Shown: positions 25,942 through 36,302 of the stretch, piece by piece
Position numbering within the stretch: position 1 is the first letter of the stretch
Layout of the letters: each line of letters starts with the position of its first letter
Source of the DNA: Gimesia benthica
Lineage (GTDB): Bacteria > Planctomycetota > Planctomycetia > Planctomycetales > Planctomycetaceae
Reading direction: 5' to 3'
DNA length: 64,000 bases
NCBI RefSeq assembly: GCF_009720525.1
Contig: NZ_CP043930.1
Location: 744,001 to 808,000 of the forward strand
Made by a program: the position numbers and the translations under genes
The notes under the pieces: generated by a model
What the model saw: the letters and a program-made list of their open reading frames with translations, nothing else
What the model was told of the DNA's origin: nothing
Databases searched by the model: none

Positions 25942-28900
25942 ATGAAACGAATCAATCCTCCATTCTCAGGGCGTTCTCCCCTGAAGAGTGTCACTGCCAG
26001 ACTGCTTTCAGCAGTCGCCCTCCTGTTGATCGGGCCTTGTACATATCTTCTCTCACAAGATGAACCAGCCCGCCAGCTCCTGCTGGCGTTTCTGGATCCT
26101 CCTGAACAGGCCGTTCCTGAACAAAGCGAACCTGACCCCGACGCGATCTCCGAAGATCGGGAAGCCTTGATTCATCGGATCTACCGAAATCGAAGCCTGC
26201 GAACGCAATTCGAACGTGCAGAACAGAAATTCAACGAACGGGAATTCACCGAGGGAGCCCTGCAGCTGGAAAAGCTGCTCGACCATCAGGAAGACTATTT
26301 TTTCTGGCCCGATGATGCGAAACACCCGTTCAATTTTCGTAAACGGACTCGGGAACTCCTTTCCACTGCCAATCCCCGGGACCTCGCCGATTACGAACGT
26401 ATCTCAGGCCCTCAGGCCAATGGGATGCTGGAGCAGGCACGAGAGTCAGACGACCTGCGCCTCTTTGAACAGATCGCCTTACGCTTTTATCCCCTCCGGG
26501 CCGGATTTGAAGCCATCGATTATCTGGGGACCCGGCATCTGGAACAGGGGAATTTCGAGTTTGCTTCACGCTACTGGGATCTGCTTCTGGAGAGCCGCAT
26601 CCATCAGTCCCGCATGAAACCAGTTCACTTTCTCAAAGCAGCAGTTGCTTACCAGCAATCAGACCAACCGAAAAAGGTCACGCAGATTCTGTCGCGTAAA
26701 AGTAAAGCTGAGGTTACTCTGGGCGGCGTGACATACCGCTTACCGCAGGCGATGGAACGACTCGCTCTGAACCTGCAAAACAGCCCAAGTAGACCTGCCG
26801 ATCGTGGCTGGTTGATCTCCCAGGGGAACTCGCAACGAAACCAGTCTGTTGAATCGAGCGTTCCTTACTTTAAGGCCGACTGGAGCCAGCCGATTGCGCG
26901 AACTGAAAAATATCGTGCACTCGAGTACCTGATTAATTGGGAGCGAAAGCAGCAACGAGAGAACCAGTCGACAGCTGTCGCGAATGTTCCGATTGCGGTC
27001 GATAATCTGATTATCTATCGTGATTTTAAAGGGGTCAGAGCCGTCGATATCGATTCCGGTGAGACTGCCTGGTTGTTTCAGAGTGCCGGCAGCCTCAACC
27101 AGTTGATCGATCAGGTCGACGAACGCACGCCCGGTCATGCCGCGTATTCACAAAATCTGTCGCTGGAGAAATTCTACGCCTGTAACTCGATTTACGGCAC
27201 GCTTTCCAGCAACGGTCAGGCAGTTTTTGCCGTGGACTACATTCCCGACCAGCTCCCTCCAGTCGAGAGAAACCTGGGACTGCGTCGCAATACGACACAT
27301 TTTCCCCTGGTCTCACAAAAGGGCAATCGGCTGGTAGCACTCCCCGTCAAACGAATGCCGACTGCAGCCGACGGGTTAACTGCAATCCGGGCCCCTTCAG
27401 AAGATCCTCAACCAGAAACCACCTTTCCGGTGAAACCACTGTGGAGTATTTCCGGCTATTATTTCCTCGGTGCACCGCTACCGGTTGGAAACTATCTGTA
27501 TGCGATCGCCGAGCATAACAGCCAGCTCTCTGTGCTCTGTATCAATCCACATGACGGCTCGATTTTCTGGAAACAGGGGCTGGCTTACGTCGATCAGCCG
27601 ATTTATTCAGATCGCGAGCGATCATGGCAACAGGCACCGCTGGCCTCTAGCGAGGGGATCATTGTCTGTACAACACAGATCGATACCGTAGTCGCGTTGG
27701 ATGCTACAAACGGCGACCTGCTCTGGAGCTATTATTACGGTGAAGGGGATAACTCCCGTCGGATCGCTCAGAAACGCTATTATCGCCCGGTCAGTTTCGG
27801 ACATCCCGGACTCACGAGTGCCCCGGTGATCTCCGGCAACCGTGTCTTCTACCTTCCCAGTGGCTCCCCCTACATTCACTGTATTGACCTGCAAACAGGA
27901 CTCCCCCTGTGGGAAGAAGTCAATCGCGAGGATGGCGAACTGATCGCTGCCGTAGTCGATGAGACTGTGCTGGTGCTCGGGGCTGACTACTGCCGCGGTC
28001 GGCATATCGAGGATGGTCGAGAGCTCTGGCATCTGCAGGTAGGACCAGTTTCCGGCATCGGTTTTCTTTCTCAGGAGAACTACCTGCTGCCGACCAGAGC
28101 AGGGCATGTGCTCAAAATCCATGTTCCGACCGGAAAGGAAGCAGGCTTCTCCCTCAGCAATACGAATCAGATTTCAAGTATCTTGAACCACGAGTTTAAA
28201 CAGGACCTGCAAGAGGGCGCAGCCTATGCTTATGAGGTCGTCAAGCGAAATGGGGAGCCATCTCCTTCAGAGCAGAAACAGTATGACTGGGCTCCCGGAA
28301 ATATTATCGCCCATCGTGGGCGGATTATTTCGCTGGGTCTCTGGCAGATTGATGCGTTTCCCCAGGCCGAAGCGATGCTGGCCAGCCTGCCTGACAATCA
28401 GCAGTCGCTATCTCCTCAACAGAAACAGATCGACCAACTGCTCAAAGCCGAACTCGAACTTGCCCTGGGTAACCTGACCGGTGCCCAGCGTCGCCTGGAG
28501 TCTCTTCTATCCAACCAGGCAGTCCCAGACATCCAGAATCGTTCCACAGCCCTGCTGCGGGAACTGCTCTATGCGGAACTCAATCGTGGTGGTCAGAGTG
28601 AAGCGGAACTCCTGGGTAAGCTGGAGTCGCTGGCCCAGACACCTCTGGAACGGGGACGCTTCCTGTCTCGTAAATCGAAGTACCTGCTGGAGCAGGAGGA
28701 CTACCATGGGCTGATGCAGGTCGCTGAGGACTTCAAAAAAATTGAGGTCAATCAGCCGCTGGCCATGGCAGGAGACACACATCATCTGGTCACCGTACAA
28801 AGCCTGATCGCCGGGCTGATGCAGCGGATCGCAGACAAAGCAGATCAGAATGACCAGGCAACTCTGAACTCCATTATTGTCGAAGATCAACAGACGGCCT

Positions 28901-30630
28901 TACAGGGAGCGAACATCTCAGAACTACAGGCTTTTCTCGACACCTATGGCAGCTGGTCACAGGCAGTAGCAGTACGGAGTACACTGGCCCAAAAAATGAT
29001 GCAGTCCGGACAGATTCAACAGGCGGAATTTCTACTGATGCAGAACCACGCCGATGCGAATCCCCATGTTGCCGCGGAAGCCGCCCGGCAGTTGCTTGAG
29101 CTTTGGGAAGCAGTTGGCCTACCGCATGAGGCGGCGGGACTCCTGAAAGAGCTCAATGAGAAGTATGCAAACATCCCGTTGGAGAATGGACAGACCGGAG
29201 CAGAATATGTCGCGCGTTATGACCGAGGGTCTGCTGCCTGGTCGATCTATCAAGCCATGCAACCTTCGAGAGATAACGTAACCCGGGTAAATATTCGTCA
29301 AAGCGACGTCGCTGCTCCTGCGCCGCAAATCGCGGCTACCTACAGAAACTATGAACGAAAGTTTCTGCCGCCACCAGAGATCTCGCAGTTGTTACTGAAA
29401 CAGGGCTCCCTACTCACCGTGGTTAATCGGCACGCCGGTCAATCAATCGGTCAGGTGAAAGTCTCTGACCGGATTTCCTATCCCTATCATTCGCGAAATA
29501 CGCGTGTGGGTCATTTTATTCCCCTGGGAAGCAGTCATAAAATTCATGGTGTTTCACTGCTACAGCTGGAGGGTGATGTTTCAGAGCCCCTCTGGACTAC
29601 CGAATTCGACGATTTGAACAATTCTCAATCGCTGTTTTATGTCGGCCCTTCCGGACCTCGTGTCTGTGTCTTTCAGTGGGGCAACCGTCTGTTCGGTCTG
29701 AATCCTGCGAATGGAAAAGTACTCTGGGAGCGGAAGAACATTCCTTCCAAATCCGGTTTCCTTAGTGATTCCAGCAAAGGGCTTGTTGGTGATCAGGAAG
29801 CGATCGTCGCTTTCAGCATCAATCGTACGAATTACGATGTTTACAGCGCCATCACTGGAGAACGGATTCGCCAGGGAGAACTTGAGCTCAACAGCCGCAT
29901 TCGACACGTATTTGGTCGCAAGCTGTTTTATGAAACCACATCCACGACCGAAAAGCGAGTCCGTCTCTGGGATCCGTTGACTGATCGACTACTCCTCGAT
30001 GAGCCGGTGGACAACTCCGGTTTCTCTACTCAGATTTCCGATACCGAGCTGGCAATTCTGCTGCCTCCGAACCGGCTGCGAGTTCTGAATGTGGAAACGG
30101 GCGAGACCATGATCGAGACTGACATCCCTGATGAATATCTCAAAAACCTCAACAAGTTCATCGGCTTTTCCGACCACGGATGCTATTACTTTAATTTCTC
30201 TTACACCACGCCGCGTCGTCGCACACCGCAGAATGATTTCTTCATCAGTGACTCATTCCTGAATGTCGTGCACATCGATAATGACCTGCTGAGCATTGAT
30301 AAGCAGTCCGGCAATATCCTCTGGAACCGCAATCTGCCTAAACGCTCGTGGATCGACACATCTCAGTATGAGTTGCCTTTCCTGATTTTCATGAGCAAAA
30401 TCCGTACGGAATCCCGGACCCGGAGTTATTCGTTCCTGTTCGAAATTCTCGATGCCCGGACAGGCAAGACCATCGGCTTCAAGGATAACATCCTCAAGGA
30501 CACGATTTTGCAGATGCAGATCGACCCCCGCTTGCGGAAGATTATCCTGCAGGGGATGCACAGTGCCGTGGAAATTGATTACCAGAACCCAACCCGGGGA
30601 CTGGAGAATCTGCTGGACTCTCCGTTGTAA
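25942..30630 (+). CDS. Very large exported PQQ-like beta-propeller repeat protein
   Basis: A 1562-residue protein from ATG 25942; the frame is open from TTG 25918, but AGGAG (25927-25931) fits the ATG. Signal sequence about 17-37 (VTARLLSAVALLLIGPCTYLL). The first 250 residues are helical and TPR-like (EREFTEGALQLEKLLDHQED). PQQ/WD-type propeller blades appear at about 340-780 (AVDIDSGETAWLF, ALDATNGDLLWSYYYG, CIDLQTGLPLWEE) and again at about 1220-1550 (GLNPANGKVLWER, SIDKQSGNILWNR). A TPR-like helical stretch lies between (about 790-1100). It is probably a periplasmic scaffold. A PQQ cofactor is unlikely, since the blade motif alone does not imply it. Confidence 0.88.
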   Translation: MKRINPPFSGRSPLKSVTARLLSAVALLLIGPCTYLLSQDEPARQLLLAFLDPPEQAVPEQSEPDPDAISEDREALIHRIYRNRSLRTQFERAEQKFNEREFTEGALQLEKLLDHQEDYFFWPDDAKHPFNFRKRTRELLSTANPRDLADYERISGPQANGMLEQARESDDLRLFEQIALRFYPLRAGFEAIDYLGTRHLEQGNFEFASRYWDLLLESRIHQSRMKPVHFLKAAVAYQQSDQPKKVTQILSRKSKAEVTLGGVTYRLPQAMERLALNLQNSPSRPADRGWLISQGNSQRNQSVESSVPYFKADWSQPIARTEKYRALEYLINWERKQQRENQSTAVANVPIAVDNLIIYRDFKGVRAVDIDSGETAWLFQSAGSLNQLIDQVDERTPGHAAYSQNLSLEKFYACNSIYGTLSSNGQAVFAVDYIPDQLPPVERNLGLRRNTTHFPLVSQKGNRLVALPVKRMPTAADGLTAIRAPSEDPQPETTFPVKPLWSISGYYFLGAPLPVGNYLYAIAEHNSQLSVLCINPHDGSIFWKQGLAYVDQPIYSDRERSWQQAPLASSEGIIVCTTQIDTVVALDATNGDLLWSYYYGEGDNSRRIAQKRYYRPVSFGHPGLTSAPVISGNRVFYLPSGSPYIHCIDLQTGLPLWEEVNREDGELIAAVVDETVLVLGADYCRGRHIEDGRELWHLQVGPVSGIGFLSQENYLLPTRAGHVLKIHVPTGKEAGFSLSNTNQISSILNHEFKQDLQEGAAYAYEVVKRNGEPSPSEQKQYDWAPGNIIAHRGRIISLGLWQIDAFPQAEAMLASLPDNQQSLSPQQKQIDQLLKAELELALGNLTGAQRRLESLLSNQAVPDIQNRSTALLRELLYAELNRGGQSEAELLGKLESLAQTPLERGRFLSRKSKYLLEQEDYHGLMQVAEDFKKIEVNQPLAMAGDTHHLVTVQSLIAGLMQRIADKADQNDQATLNSIIVEDQQTALQGANISELQAFLDTYGSWSQAVAVRSTLAQKMMQSGQIQQAEFLLMQNHADANPHVAAEAARQLLELWEAVGLPHEAAGLLKELNEKYANIPLENGQTGAEYVARYDRGSAAWSIYQAMQPSRDNVTRVNIRQSDVAAPAPQIAATYRNYERKFLPPPEISQLLLKQGSLLTVVNRHAGQSIGQVKVSDRISYPYHSRNTRVGHFIPLGSSHKIHGVSLLQLEGDVSEPLWTTEFDDLNNSQSLFYVGPSGPRVCVFQWGNRLFGLNPANGKVLWERKNIPSKSGFLSDSSKGLVGDQEAIVAFSINRTNYDVYSAITGERIRQGELELNSRIRHVFGRKLFYETTSTTEKRVRLWDPLTDRLLLDEPVDNSGFSTQISDTELAILLPPNRLRVLNVETGETMIETDIPDEYLKNLNKFIGFSDHGCYYFNFSYTTPRRRTPQNDFFISDSFLNVVHIDNDLLSIDKQSGNILWNRNLPKRSWIDTSQYELPFLIFMSKIRTESRTRSYSFLFEILDARTGKTIGFKDNILKDTILQMQIDPRLRKIILQGMHSAVEIDYQNPTRGLENLLDSPL

Positions 30631-30769
30631 CAGAAACTGAACGCAGGCCGCCTTCAAAAGCCCTGTTTCCGGAACCCGTGGCCGGGAAATTCAGGAATAC
30701 CGGAGCCTCGATCATCCGGATGCTTGACCCGAACCTCACTCCCGTTTAGTCTGTCATAATCTTGAATTC

Positions 30770-30840
30770 GCGGCTGTCGTATAATGGTATTACCCCAGCT
30801 TCCCAAGCTGGTGACGAGGGTTCGATTCCCTTCAGCCGCT
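30770..30840 (+). tRNA. tRNA-Gly (anticodon CCC)
   Basis: The acceptor stem GCGGCTG (30770-30776) pairs perfectly with CAGCCGC (30833-30839). The anticodon stem CCAGC/GCTGG encloses a loop with CCC. The T-arm is GAGGGTTCGATTCCCTT. The discriminator is T (30840), normal for tRNA-Gly. CCA is not encoded. It has a short 71-nt body. Confidence 0.96.
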
Positions 30841-30887
30841 TTTCTTATCTGACAGACTCAGGTACTCTACCAAAGCTTGCTTAGCGT

Positions 30888-32426
30888 TTAGCTTTTTACC
30901 TGCTGCTGATCTTCCCCGCGAATCTGTGCCAGCTGTTTGGAAACGGCAGAGAAGGGGACTTCGTGAGGCATTTTGTCTGAAGTCGCCGCCATTGCTGATG
31001 CGACTCCGGCTGCTTCCCCCATCGCGACCGCATTCCCTGTGACCCGGTAACTGCTGTGCGCGATAAAGTCACCGCTGATGCAGCGTCCAGCCATCATCAG
31101 GCCGTTGACATCCCGGGCGATCAGAGCCCGTAACGGAATGTCATAGGGTTTTGATTTGAATGGTTTCTTTTCAATCGCCTTGGTTTTACCCGGGTTGGTG
31201 GAATGCACGTCGATCCCAAATCGGACATGACAGATTGCGTCATCAAAGCGGGCACCATTTTTCAGATCTTCACTCGAAACGTAATAACGCCCCAGAATAC
31301 GACGTCCTTCACGCGTTCCGATCTGTTCTGCGGTCGCGATAATCTCAAGGTTCGTCCAGGGATCCCCCAGTTTCTTGAGACTGTTGACCAGCTTGTGTAC
31401 TTCTCGACGTGCCTGCAGGGTTGCGTCGGTAACGTGAGCAGCATCGATCGAAAGTGTTCCATATTCATGGTTGGCCATCATCGCAAACAGGCCGTCCCGC
31501 ACCCGGAAGATTGTCGGTCCACCATAAGAGGGATCCACGCCGGCACGCTGAAATTCTGCCAGCAGGTTCTTCTTGGGATTCCCCAGTTTGCGGGGTTCTG
31601 CATCGCCGCGGACAAACTGGGCGATCCCGTCTGTCGTTACGCCGGTCAGCAATACCATCAGACTCATCGGCTGGGTGAGCCCGGTACCGGGCTGCCCGAA
31701 CTCATAGCCACAACCGGCCTGTGCCGCCATGTCGCCGTCACCGGTACAGTCAATGAATGACTTCGCCCGCCAGGCCTGTCGACCCGACTTCGATTCAGTG
31801 ACAATTACCGACAGACGATTGTTGATGTCTGTCACAGCCCCGACCACGCGGGTATGCAGCTGAATCTTGACTCCCGCTTCCAGCAGCATGTCTTCGAGTA
31901 ACAGCTTGGTTTTTTCGGTGTCGTAGGCGACCGACCCGTTATTCAAGACATTACTGGCATCACGTTCTTCGAGTTTTTCCAGAATCTCATGCATAATGCC
32001 CGGCTTCTTCTGCGCATCGATAATCAGTGTCAACGCACCAGCAGTCCAGACACCTCCCACACAACCATTCACTTCCAGCAGACGGGTTTTGGCTCCGCTG
32101 CGTGCTGCTGCCAGGGCTGCGGCAAAACCGGCCGGGCCACCACCACAGACAATCACATCGTCTTCTTCCTGAATGGGGATATTCCGGGCGGCTTCGTGAA
32201 AGATCTTCCCGTCTGGGGAAATCCAACCGCGGGTACGAACATGTTGCGCCGTGGAGTTCCAGACCGATTGACCGCCTCCATCCAGAATCAGCGTATTTGA
32301 GGGCCGCGTCACACCATCGACGAGGGGTTGTTTGTCAGCCGCATTGGCTGCCCCCGTCAGGAAGGCGGCAGTTCCACCGGCCAGATATTTTCCAAAATCG
32401 CGGCGGTCTATCTTCTTGTCTGCCAT
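30888..32426 (-). CDS. FAD-dependent oxidoreductase with Tat signal
   Basis: A 512-residue flavoprotein of the FAD_oxidored type. The N-terminus has a twin-arginine motif DRRDFGKYL (7-15) and a short hydrophobic Ala/Gly stretch, so export is predicted. The FAD-binding Rossmann motif is CGGGPAGFAAALAAARSG (94-111). A second FAD contact region is FIDCTGDGDMAAQAGC (about 225-240), and the C-terminal GRCISGDFIAHSSYRVTG region completes the fold. Such enzymes are common in planctomycetes and their substrates are mostly unknown. It is in line with glycyl-tRNA synthetase but separated by 54 bases; functional linkage is not evident. Confidence 0.88.
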   Translation of the reverse strand: MADKKIDRRDFGKYLAGGTAAFLTGAANAADKQPLVDGVTRPSNTLILDGGGQSVWNSTAQHVRTRGWISPDGKIFHEAARNIPIQEEDDVIVCGGGPAGFAAALAAARSGAKTRLLEVNGCVGGVWTAGALTLIIDAQKKPGIMHEILEKLEERDASNVLNNGSVAYDTEKTKLLLEDMLLEAGVKIQLHTRVVGAVTDINNRLSVIVTESKSGRQAWRAKSFIDCTGDGDMAAQAGCGYEFGQPGTGLTQPMSLMVLLTGVTTDGIAQFVRGDAEPRKLGNPKKNLLAEFQRAGVDPSYGGPTIFRVRDGLFAMMANHEYGTLSIDAAHVTDATLQARREVHKLVNSLKKLGDPWTNLEIIATAEQIGTREGRRILGRYYVSSEDLKNGARFDDAICHVRFGIDVHSTNPGKTKAIEKKPFKSKPYDIPLRALIARDVNGLMMAGRCISGDFIAHSSYRVTGNAVAMGEAAGVASAMAATSDKMPHEVPFSAVSKQLAQIRGEDQQQVKS

Positions 32427-32480
32427 GTCAGGCTCCTCATATATACTGATGTCTGGATGCAGTTGAAACGGGGCTGGCTC

Positions 32481-34148
32481 TTAACCGTGAATGCGCCGTT
32501 GAACTTCCGCCACGATATCATCGATGGGAATTCGCTCCTGTTTCAGCGAATCACGATCACGCATGGTCACACAGTTATCCTGTTCGGTATCCCCATCCAC
32601 TGTCAAGCAGAAAGGTGTTCCGATCTCGTCCTGACGCCGATAACGACGCCCGATTGCTCCCTGTTGATCGTAGACGGCCTGGATCCCGGCCTTTTTCAAC
32701 TTCCCGTAAATGTCGGCAGCAACTTCCGGCATGCCCGCCTTTTTGATCAGCGGGAATACGGCTGCTTTCACAGGTGCCAGTTTGGGATGGAACTGCATGA
32801 CGGTACGAGACTGCATCTCCCCCTTATCATCGGGTTGTTCGTCTTCGTAATACGCTTCACACAGGAACGCCAGAGTGGCCCGGTCGGCCCCTGCAGCCGG
32901 TTCAATCACGTGGGGAATGAACCGTTCGCGCGTCTGATCGTCGAAGTAGGTCAGATCTTTCCCGCTCCCTTTGTACTTAGGCTGACCATGCTCGTTCTTT
33001 TCAACCACCAGCTGATCGCCTTCTCGTACCAGTTTTCCTTCCATGTGGGAACGCAGGTCGAAATCACCACGGTGGGCAATACCTTCCAGTTCTCCATATT
33101 CGTTTTCTTCCATGAAGGGGAAGGCGTACTCGACATCCGCCGTCCCGACAGAGTAGTGCGCCAGTTCTTCCTGGGTATGGTCGCGGAGAATCAGGTTCTC
33201 AGGATTAATCCCGTGCTGAATGTACCAGTTGTATCTGCGGTCGCGCCAGTACTGATACCATTCGAAAGATTCATCCGGATGACAGAAGAACTCCATTTCC
33301 ATCTGTTCGAATTCGCGCGAACGGAAGGTGTAGTTCCGCGGCGTAATTTCGTTACGGAAACTCTTTCCGATCTGGGCGATCCCGAACGGCACTTTCACGC
33401 GACCACTGTCGACGACATTCTTGAAATTCACGAACATCCCCTGTGCGGTTTCCGGACGGAGAAAGGCGGTTCCTTCCTCGCCCGAGAGAGCACCGATGAT
33501 TGTTTTGAACATCAGGTTGAACTCACGAGGCTCAGTCAGTTCGCCCCCGGTATCTGGACAGCGGGCTTCCAGCTTACCGGTCGCGGGGATGCCAGCGTCT
33601 GCCAGCATTTTCGCGTATTCCATCAGGTTACAGACTGAAATCTGCGGCTCTTCGCTGTTGGAAAGATTATTGTCTTTCTCGTATTCCGCAATTGCTTTTT
33701 CCAGCCGCTTGCGTTTGGTTTTAGAGAGACCTTCCTCACCGATGTCTGCCATATAAGTTTCACAGGCGACCGGTTTCTGATCGGAAGCATAAGCGACTGC
33801 AACCGAGACATGATCTACGCGGAAGCGGGCCTTGGACTCTTTAGAGTCCACCATGAAGTCGTGGAACAGATCGAAGTGCCCCGAACTTTTCCAGACGCTG
33901 GGATGCATGATAATTGTAGTTTCGACCCCGGTCATGCCAAATGGTTTGGGGGCACCTTCGGGCGCAATGAGTTCGTTGTGAGTCGTGATCATATCGGACC
34001 ACCATGCTTCACGGACATTCCGCTTGAGTTCGACTCCTAATGGGCCGTAATCCCAGAACCCCTGCAATCCGCCATAGATCTCAGAAGACTGAAAAACAAA
34101 CCCGCGTCGTTTACACAACGCTACAATCTTTTCCATCTCTTTTTTCAT
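32481..34148 (-). CDS. glyS: Glycine--tRNA ligase (dimeric, single-chain type)
   Basis: A 555-residue class II aminoacyl-tRNA synthetase of the alpha2 (archaeal/eukaryotic/Bacillota-like) GlyRS family. N-terminal signature FVFQSSEIYGGLQGFWDYGP (residues 17-36). Class II motif 2 is FRNEITPRNYTFRSREFEQME (about 265-285). The motif 3 region with RATLAFLCEAY (about 424-434) follows, and an anticodon-binding domain fills the last 100 residues. It charges tRNA-Gly, and a tRNA-Gly gene lies 1.6 kb away. The annotated ATG at 34148 gives the standard MKKEMEKIVALCKRRG start. Confidence 0.96.
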   Translation of the reverse strand: MKKEMEKIVALCKRRGFVFQSSEIYGGLQGFWDYGPLGVELKRNVREAWWSDMITTHNELIAPEGAPKPFGMTGVETTIIMHPSVWKSSGHFDLFHDFMVDSKESKARFRVDHVSVAVAYASDQKPVACETYMADIGEEGLSKTKRKRLEKAIAEYEKDNNLSNSEEPQISVCNLMEYAKMLADAGIPATGKLEARCPDTGGELTEPREFNLMFKTIIGALSGEEGTAFLRPETAQGMFVNFKNVVDSGRVKVPFGIAQIGKSFRNEITPRNYTFRSREFEQMEMEFFCHPDESFEWYQYWRDRRYNWYIQHGINPENLILRDHTQEELAHYSVGTADVEYAFPFMEENEYGELEGIAHRGDFDLRSHMEGKLVREGDQLVVEKNEHGQPKYKGSGKDLTYFDDQTRERFIPHVIEPAAGADRATLAFLCEAYYEDEQPDDKGEMQSRTVMQFHPKLAPVKAAVFPLIKKAGMPEVAADIYGKLKKAGIQAVYDQQGAIGRRYRRQDEIGTPFCLTVDGDTEQDNCVTMRDRDSLKQERIPIDDIVAEVQRRIHG

Positions 34149-34229
34149 TGATTTGGTCTTTCCATGCTGTCTTATACAGACATACTCAACTTCGGATTAA
34201 ACAGAAATCGGCTTGAGAATCATATTAGT

Positions 34230-34985
34230 TCAGCCGGCTGAAAACGTAATCAGGCCGGTCTGGTGATCAAATTCAGGGACTTGTGAAATCAGTCCACGCT
34301 GGCAACATAATTGAATATCCTCTTCAAAGCCACGCCGAATCAGGTTGCGGCCTCCCAGGCTGGCGCGAACTCCCTGTAACAGGCCATCTGGCTGCTGGAT
34401 CTGTGTCCGGTAATGGTCGATCACGATCCGTGTGGAATCGTCCAATACCAGATCCTGCTCGCACTGCTCGACCAGTTCGGATGCAATCGCACCGGCACAG
34501 AGACAGTCTTCTCCCGTAACGACCCCATCCGTTCCGGCACAGACCAGATAGATCAGCCCGTCACTCGCTTTGAGAATTTTCAGCAATGCGTCCAGATTAA
34601 GAAACGCCCCGATCAGGATTCGTCGCGCCTGGATGGCTCGTTTCAGTGCCCGTGTACCATTACTGGTGGTGAAGACAATCTTCCTGTCCTGTACCACGTC
34701 AGCAGGATAGCGGGCAGGGGAGTTATCCAGATCGAAGCCTTCAATCTGAATCCCTTTGCGTTCGCCTCCGAGCAGAACCTGCTCGCCTGCAGACCGGAGT
34801 TGGTCGGCCAGTTCACGGGCTTCGTCGATTTCCTGACACGGAATGACCGCCTCGGCTCCGGAATTCAGCGCGTAGGTCATCGTGGACGAAGCACGCAGAA
34901 TATCCAGAATTACAGCAACACTCCCTGAAAACTCTTCAGGTTGTGACAAGACAGGTAAAAAGCAGGTTCGTATCTCAGCAGGCAT
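34230..34985 (-). CDS. comB: 2-phosphosulfolactate phosphatase-family protein
   Basis: A 251-residue ComB homologue. Characteristic segments are VAVILDILRASSTMTYALNS (residues 24-43), LGGERKGIQIEGFDLDNSP (about 71-89), IVFTTSNGTRAL (about 101-112) and CAGTDGVVTGEDCLCAGAI. In methanogens ComB acts in coenzyme M synthesis; in bacteria the family often lacks that pathway and its substrate is uncertain. No other coenzyme M gene is visible here. It is upstream of purD's end by 45 bases on the same strand. Confidence 0.85.
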   Translation of the reverse strand: MPAEIRTCFLPVLSQPEEFSGSVAVILDILRASSTMTYALNSGAEAVIPCQEIDEARELADQLRSAGEQVLLGGERKGIQIEGFDLDNSPARYPADVVQDRKIVFTTSNGTRALKRAIQARRILIGAFLNLDALLKILKASDGLIYLVCAGTDGVVTGEDCLCAGAIASELVEQCEQDLVLDDSTRIVIDHYRTQIQQPDGLLQGVRASLGGRNLIRRGFEEDIQLCCQRGLISQVPEFDHQTGLITFSAG

Positions 34986-35030
34986 GGCTCGTACTGTCGG
35001 TCGCGCTTTCCTTCAGATGAACAACAGGAC

Positions 35031-36302
35031 TCAGCGAGCCTTGTCGGAAATATCCTTGCGGCACCAGGCACCATCCCAGCGGATGCACTTTACGGCCTGG
35101 TAGGCTTTCAGCTTGGCATCGCTGATCGAATCACCAATTGCGGTGACTCCCAGCACACGCCCGCCATCGGTGACAACCTGCTCATCTTTCATGGTTGTCC
35201 CTGCATGGAAGACTTTCGTGTCCGCCAGTGCTGCCGCTTCATCCAGTCCGCGAATGACTTTCCCTTTTTCGTAATCGCCGGGATAACCTTCAGCGGCCAT
35301 CACCACACAAACGGTTGGACGTTCGTCCCACTCCAGTGGCTCGATATCGTCCAGACGCTCTTCCGCGGCTGCGAGCAGGAGTTCTCCGAGATCGGTCTTG
35401 AGCCGCATCAGCACCGGTTGTGCTTCGGGATCACCAAATCGCACGTTGAATTCCAGCACCTTTGGTCCCTGGTTGGTGATCATCAGACCGGCGTAGAGAA
35501 TCCCGTTAAAGGGTCGATCTTCAATTTTCATGACGTTGACCATCGGCACCAGAATCTTTTCGATGATCTCGCTCATCAATGAATCGGTAACCAGCGGAGC
35601 AGGGCTGTAAGCTCCCATGCCACCGGTATTGGGACCTTTGTCTCCATCGTAGGCCGCTTTGTGATCCTGAGAGGTTTCGAGAGGGATAATCGTCGAACCG
35701 CTGACGATCGCCAGAATACTGACTTCCTGGCCAATCAGCTTCTCTTCGATGATGATAGTTTTCCCTGCATCGCCGAACTCTTTGATTTTCATCAGCGACC
35801 TGATGGCATCCAGTGCTTCCTGTTTTGTGTCACAGATCAGCACACCTTTACCCGCAGCCAGACCGTCTGCCTTAATCACCAGCGGCTGTTCTTCGCGGTC
35901 TTCAACAAAGGCCTCGGCCGCCTCAAAGTTATTGAATGTTTCTGATTTCGCTGTGGGAACATTCGCCTTCCACATCATCTGCTTGGCGAACGATTTACTG
36001 CCTTCCAGCTCCGCAGCCGCTTTGGAGGGACCAAAGACCGGAATGCCTTCCTTCCGCAGAGCATCTGCCAGACCTGCGACCAGTGGAACTTCGGGGCCGA
36101 TAATCGCCAGGCCGATGGCTTCTTCCTTCGCAAAGGCGACCATGCGGGGGATATCCGAAACACTGATATCCACATTCGTTCCATCCAGACAGGTGCCTGC
36201 ATTACCTGGAGCACAAAAGACCTGGGAGACGGATTCGGACTGAGCCAGTTTCCAGACCAGAGCATGTTCCCGACCACCCTGACCAACCACTAACACTTTC
36301 AT
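35031..36302 (-). CDS. purD: Phosphoribosylamine--glycine ligase
   Basis: Second step of purine synthesis: joins glycine to phosphoribosylamine using ATP. The start is set at 36302 because PurD proteins begin MKVLVVGxGGREHAL; the 9 codons before it (MNNKQVLRT) are not conserved. An N-terminal Rossmann-like domain (1-100), an ATP-grasp domain (about 103-300, with PLVIKADGLAAGKGV and GILYAGLMIT) and a C-terminal domain are all present. The length of 423 is normal. The glycine theme with glyS nearby is probably chance. Confidence 0.97.
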   Translation of the reverse strand: MKVLVVGQGGREHALVWKLAQSESVSQVFCAPGNAGTCLDGTNVDISVSDIPRMVAFAKEEAIGLAIIGPEVPLVAGLADALRKEGIPVFGPSKAAAELEGSKSFAKQMMWKANVPTAKSETFNNFEAAEAFVEDREEQPLVIKADGLAAGKGVLICDTKQEALDAIRSLMKIKEFGDAGKTIIIEEKLIGQEVSILAIVSGSTIIPLETSQDHKAAYDGDKGPNTGGMGAYSPAPLVTDSLMSEIIEKILVPMVNVMKIEDRPFNGILYAGLMITNQGPKVLEFNVRFGDPEAQPVLMRLKTDLGELLLAAAEERLDDIEPLEWDERPTVCVVMAAEGYPGDYEKGKVIRGLDEAAALADTKVFHAGTTMKDEQVVTDGGRVLGVTAIGDSISDAKLKAYQAVKCIRWDGAWCRKDISDKAR

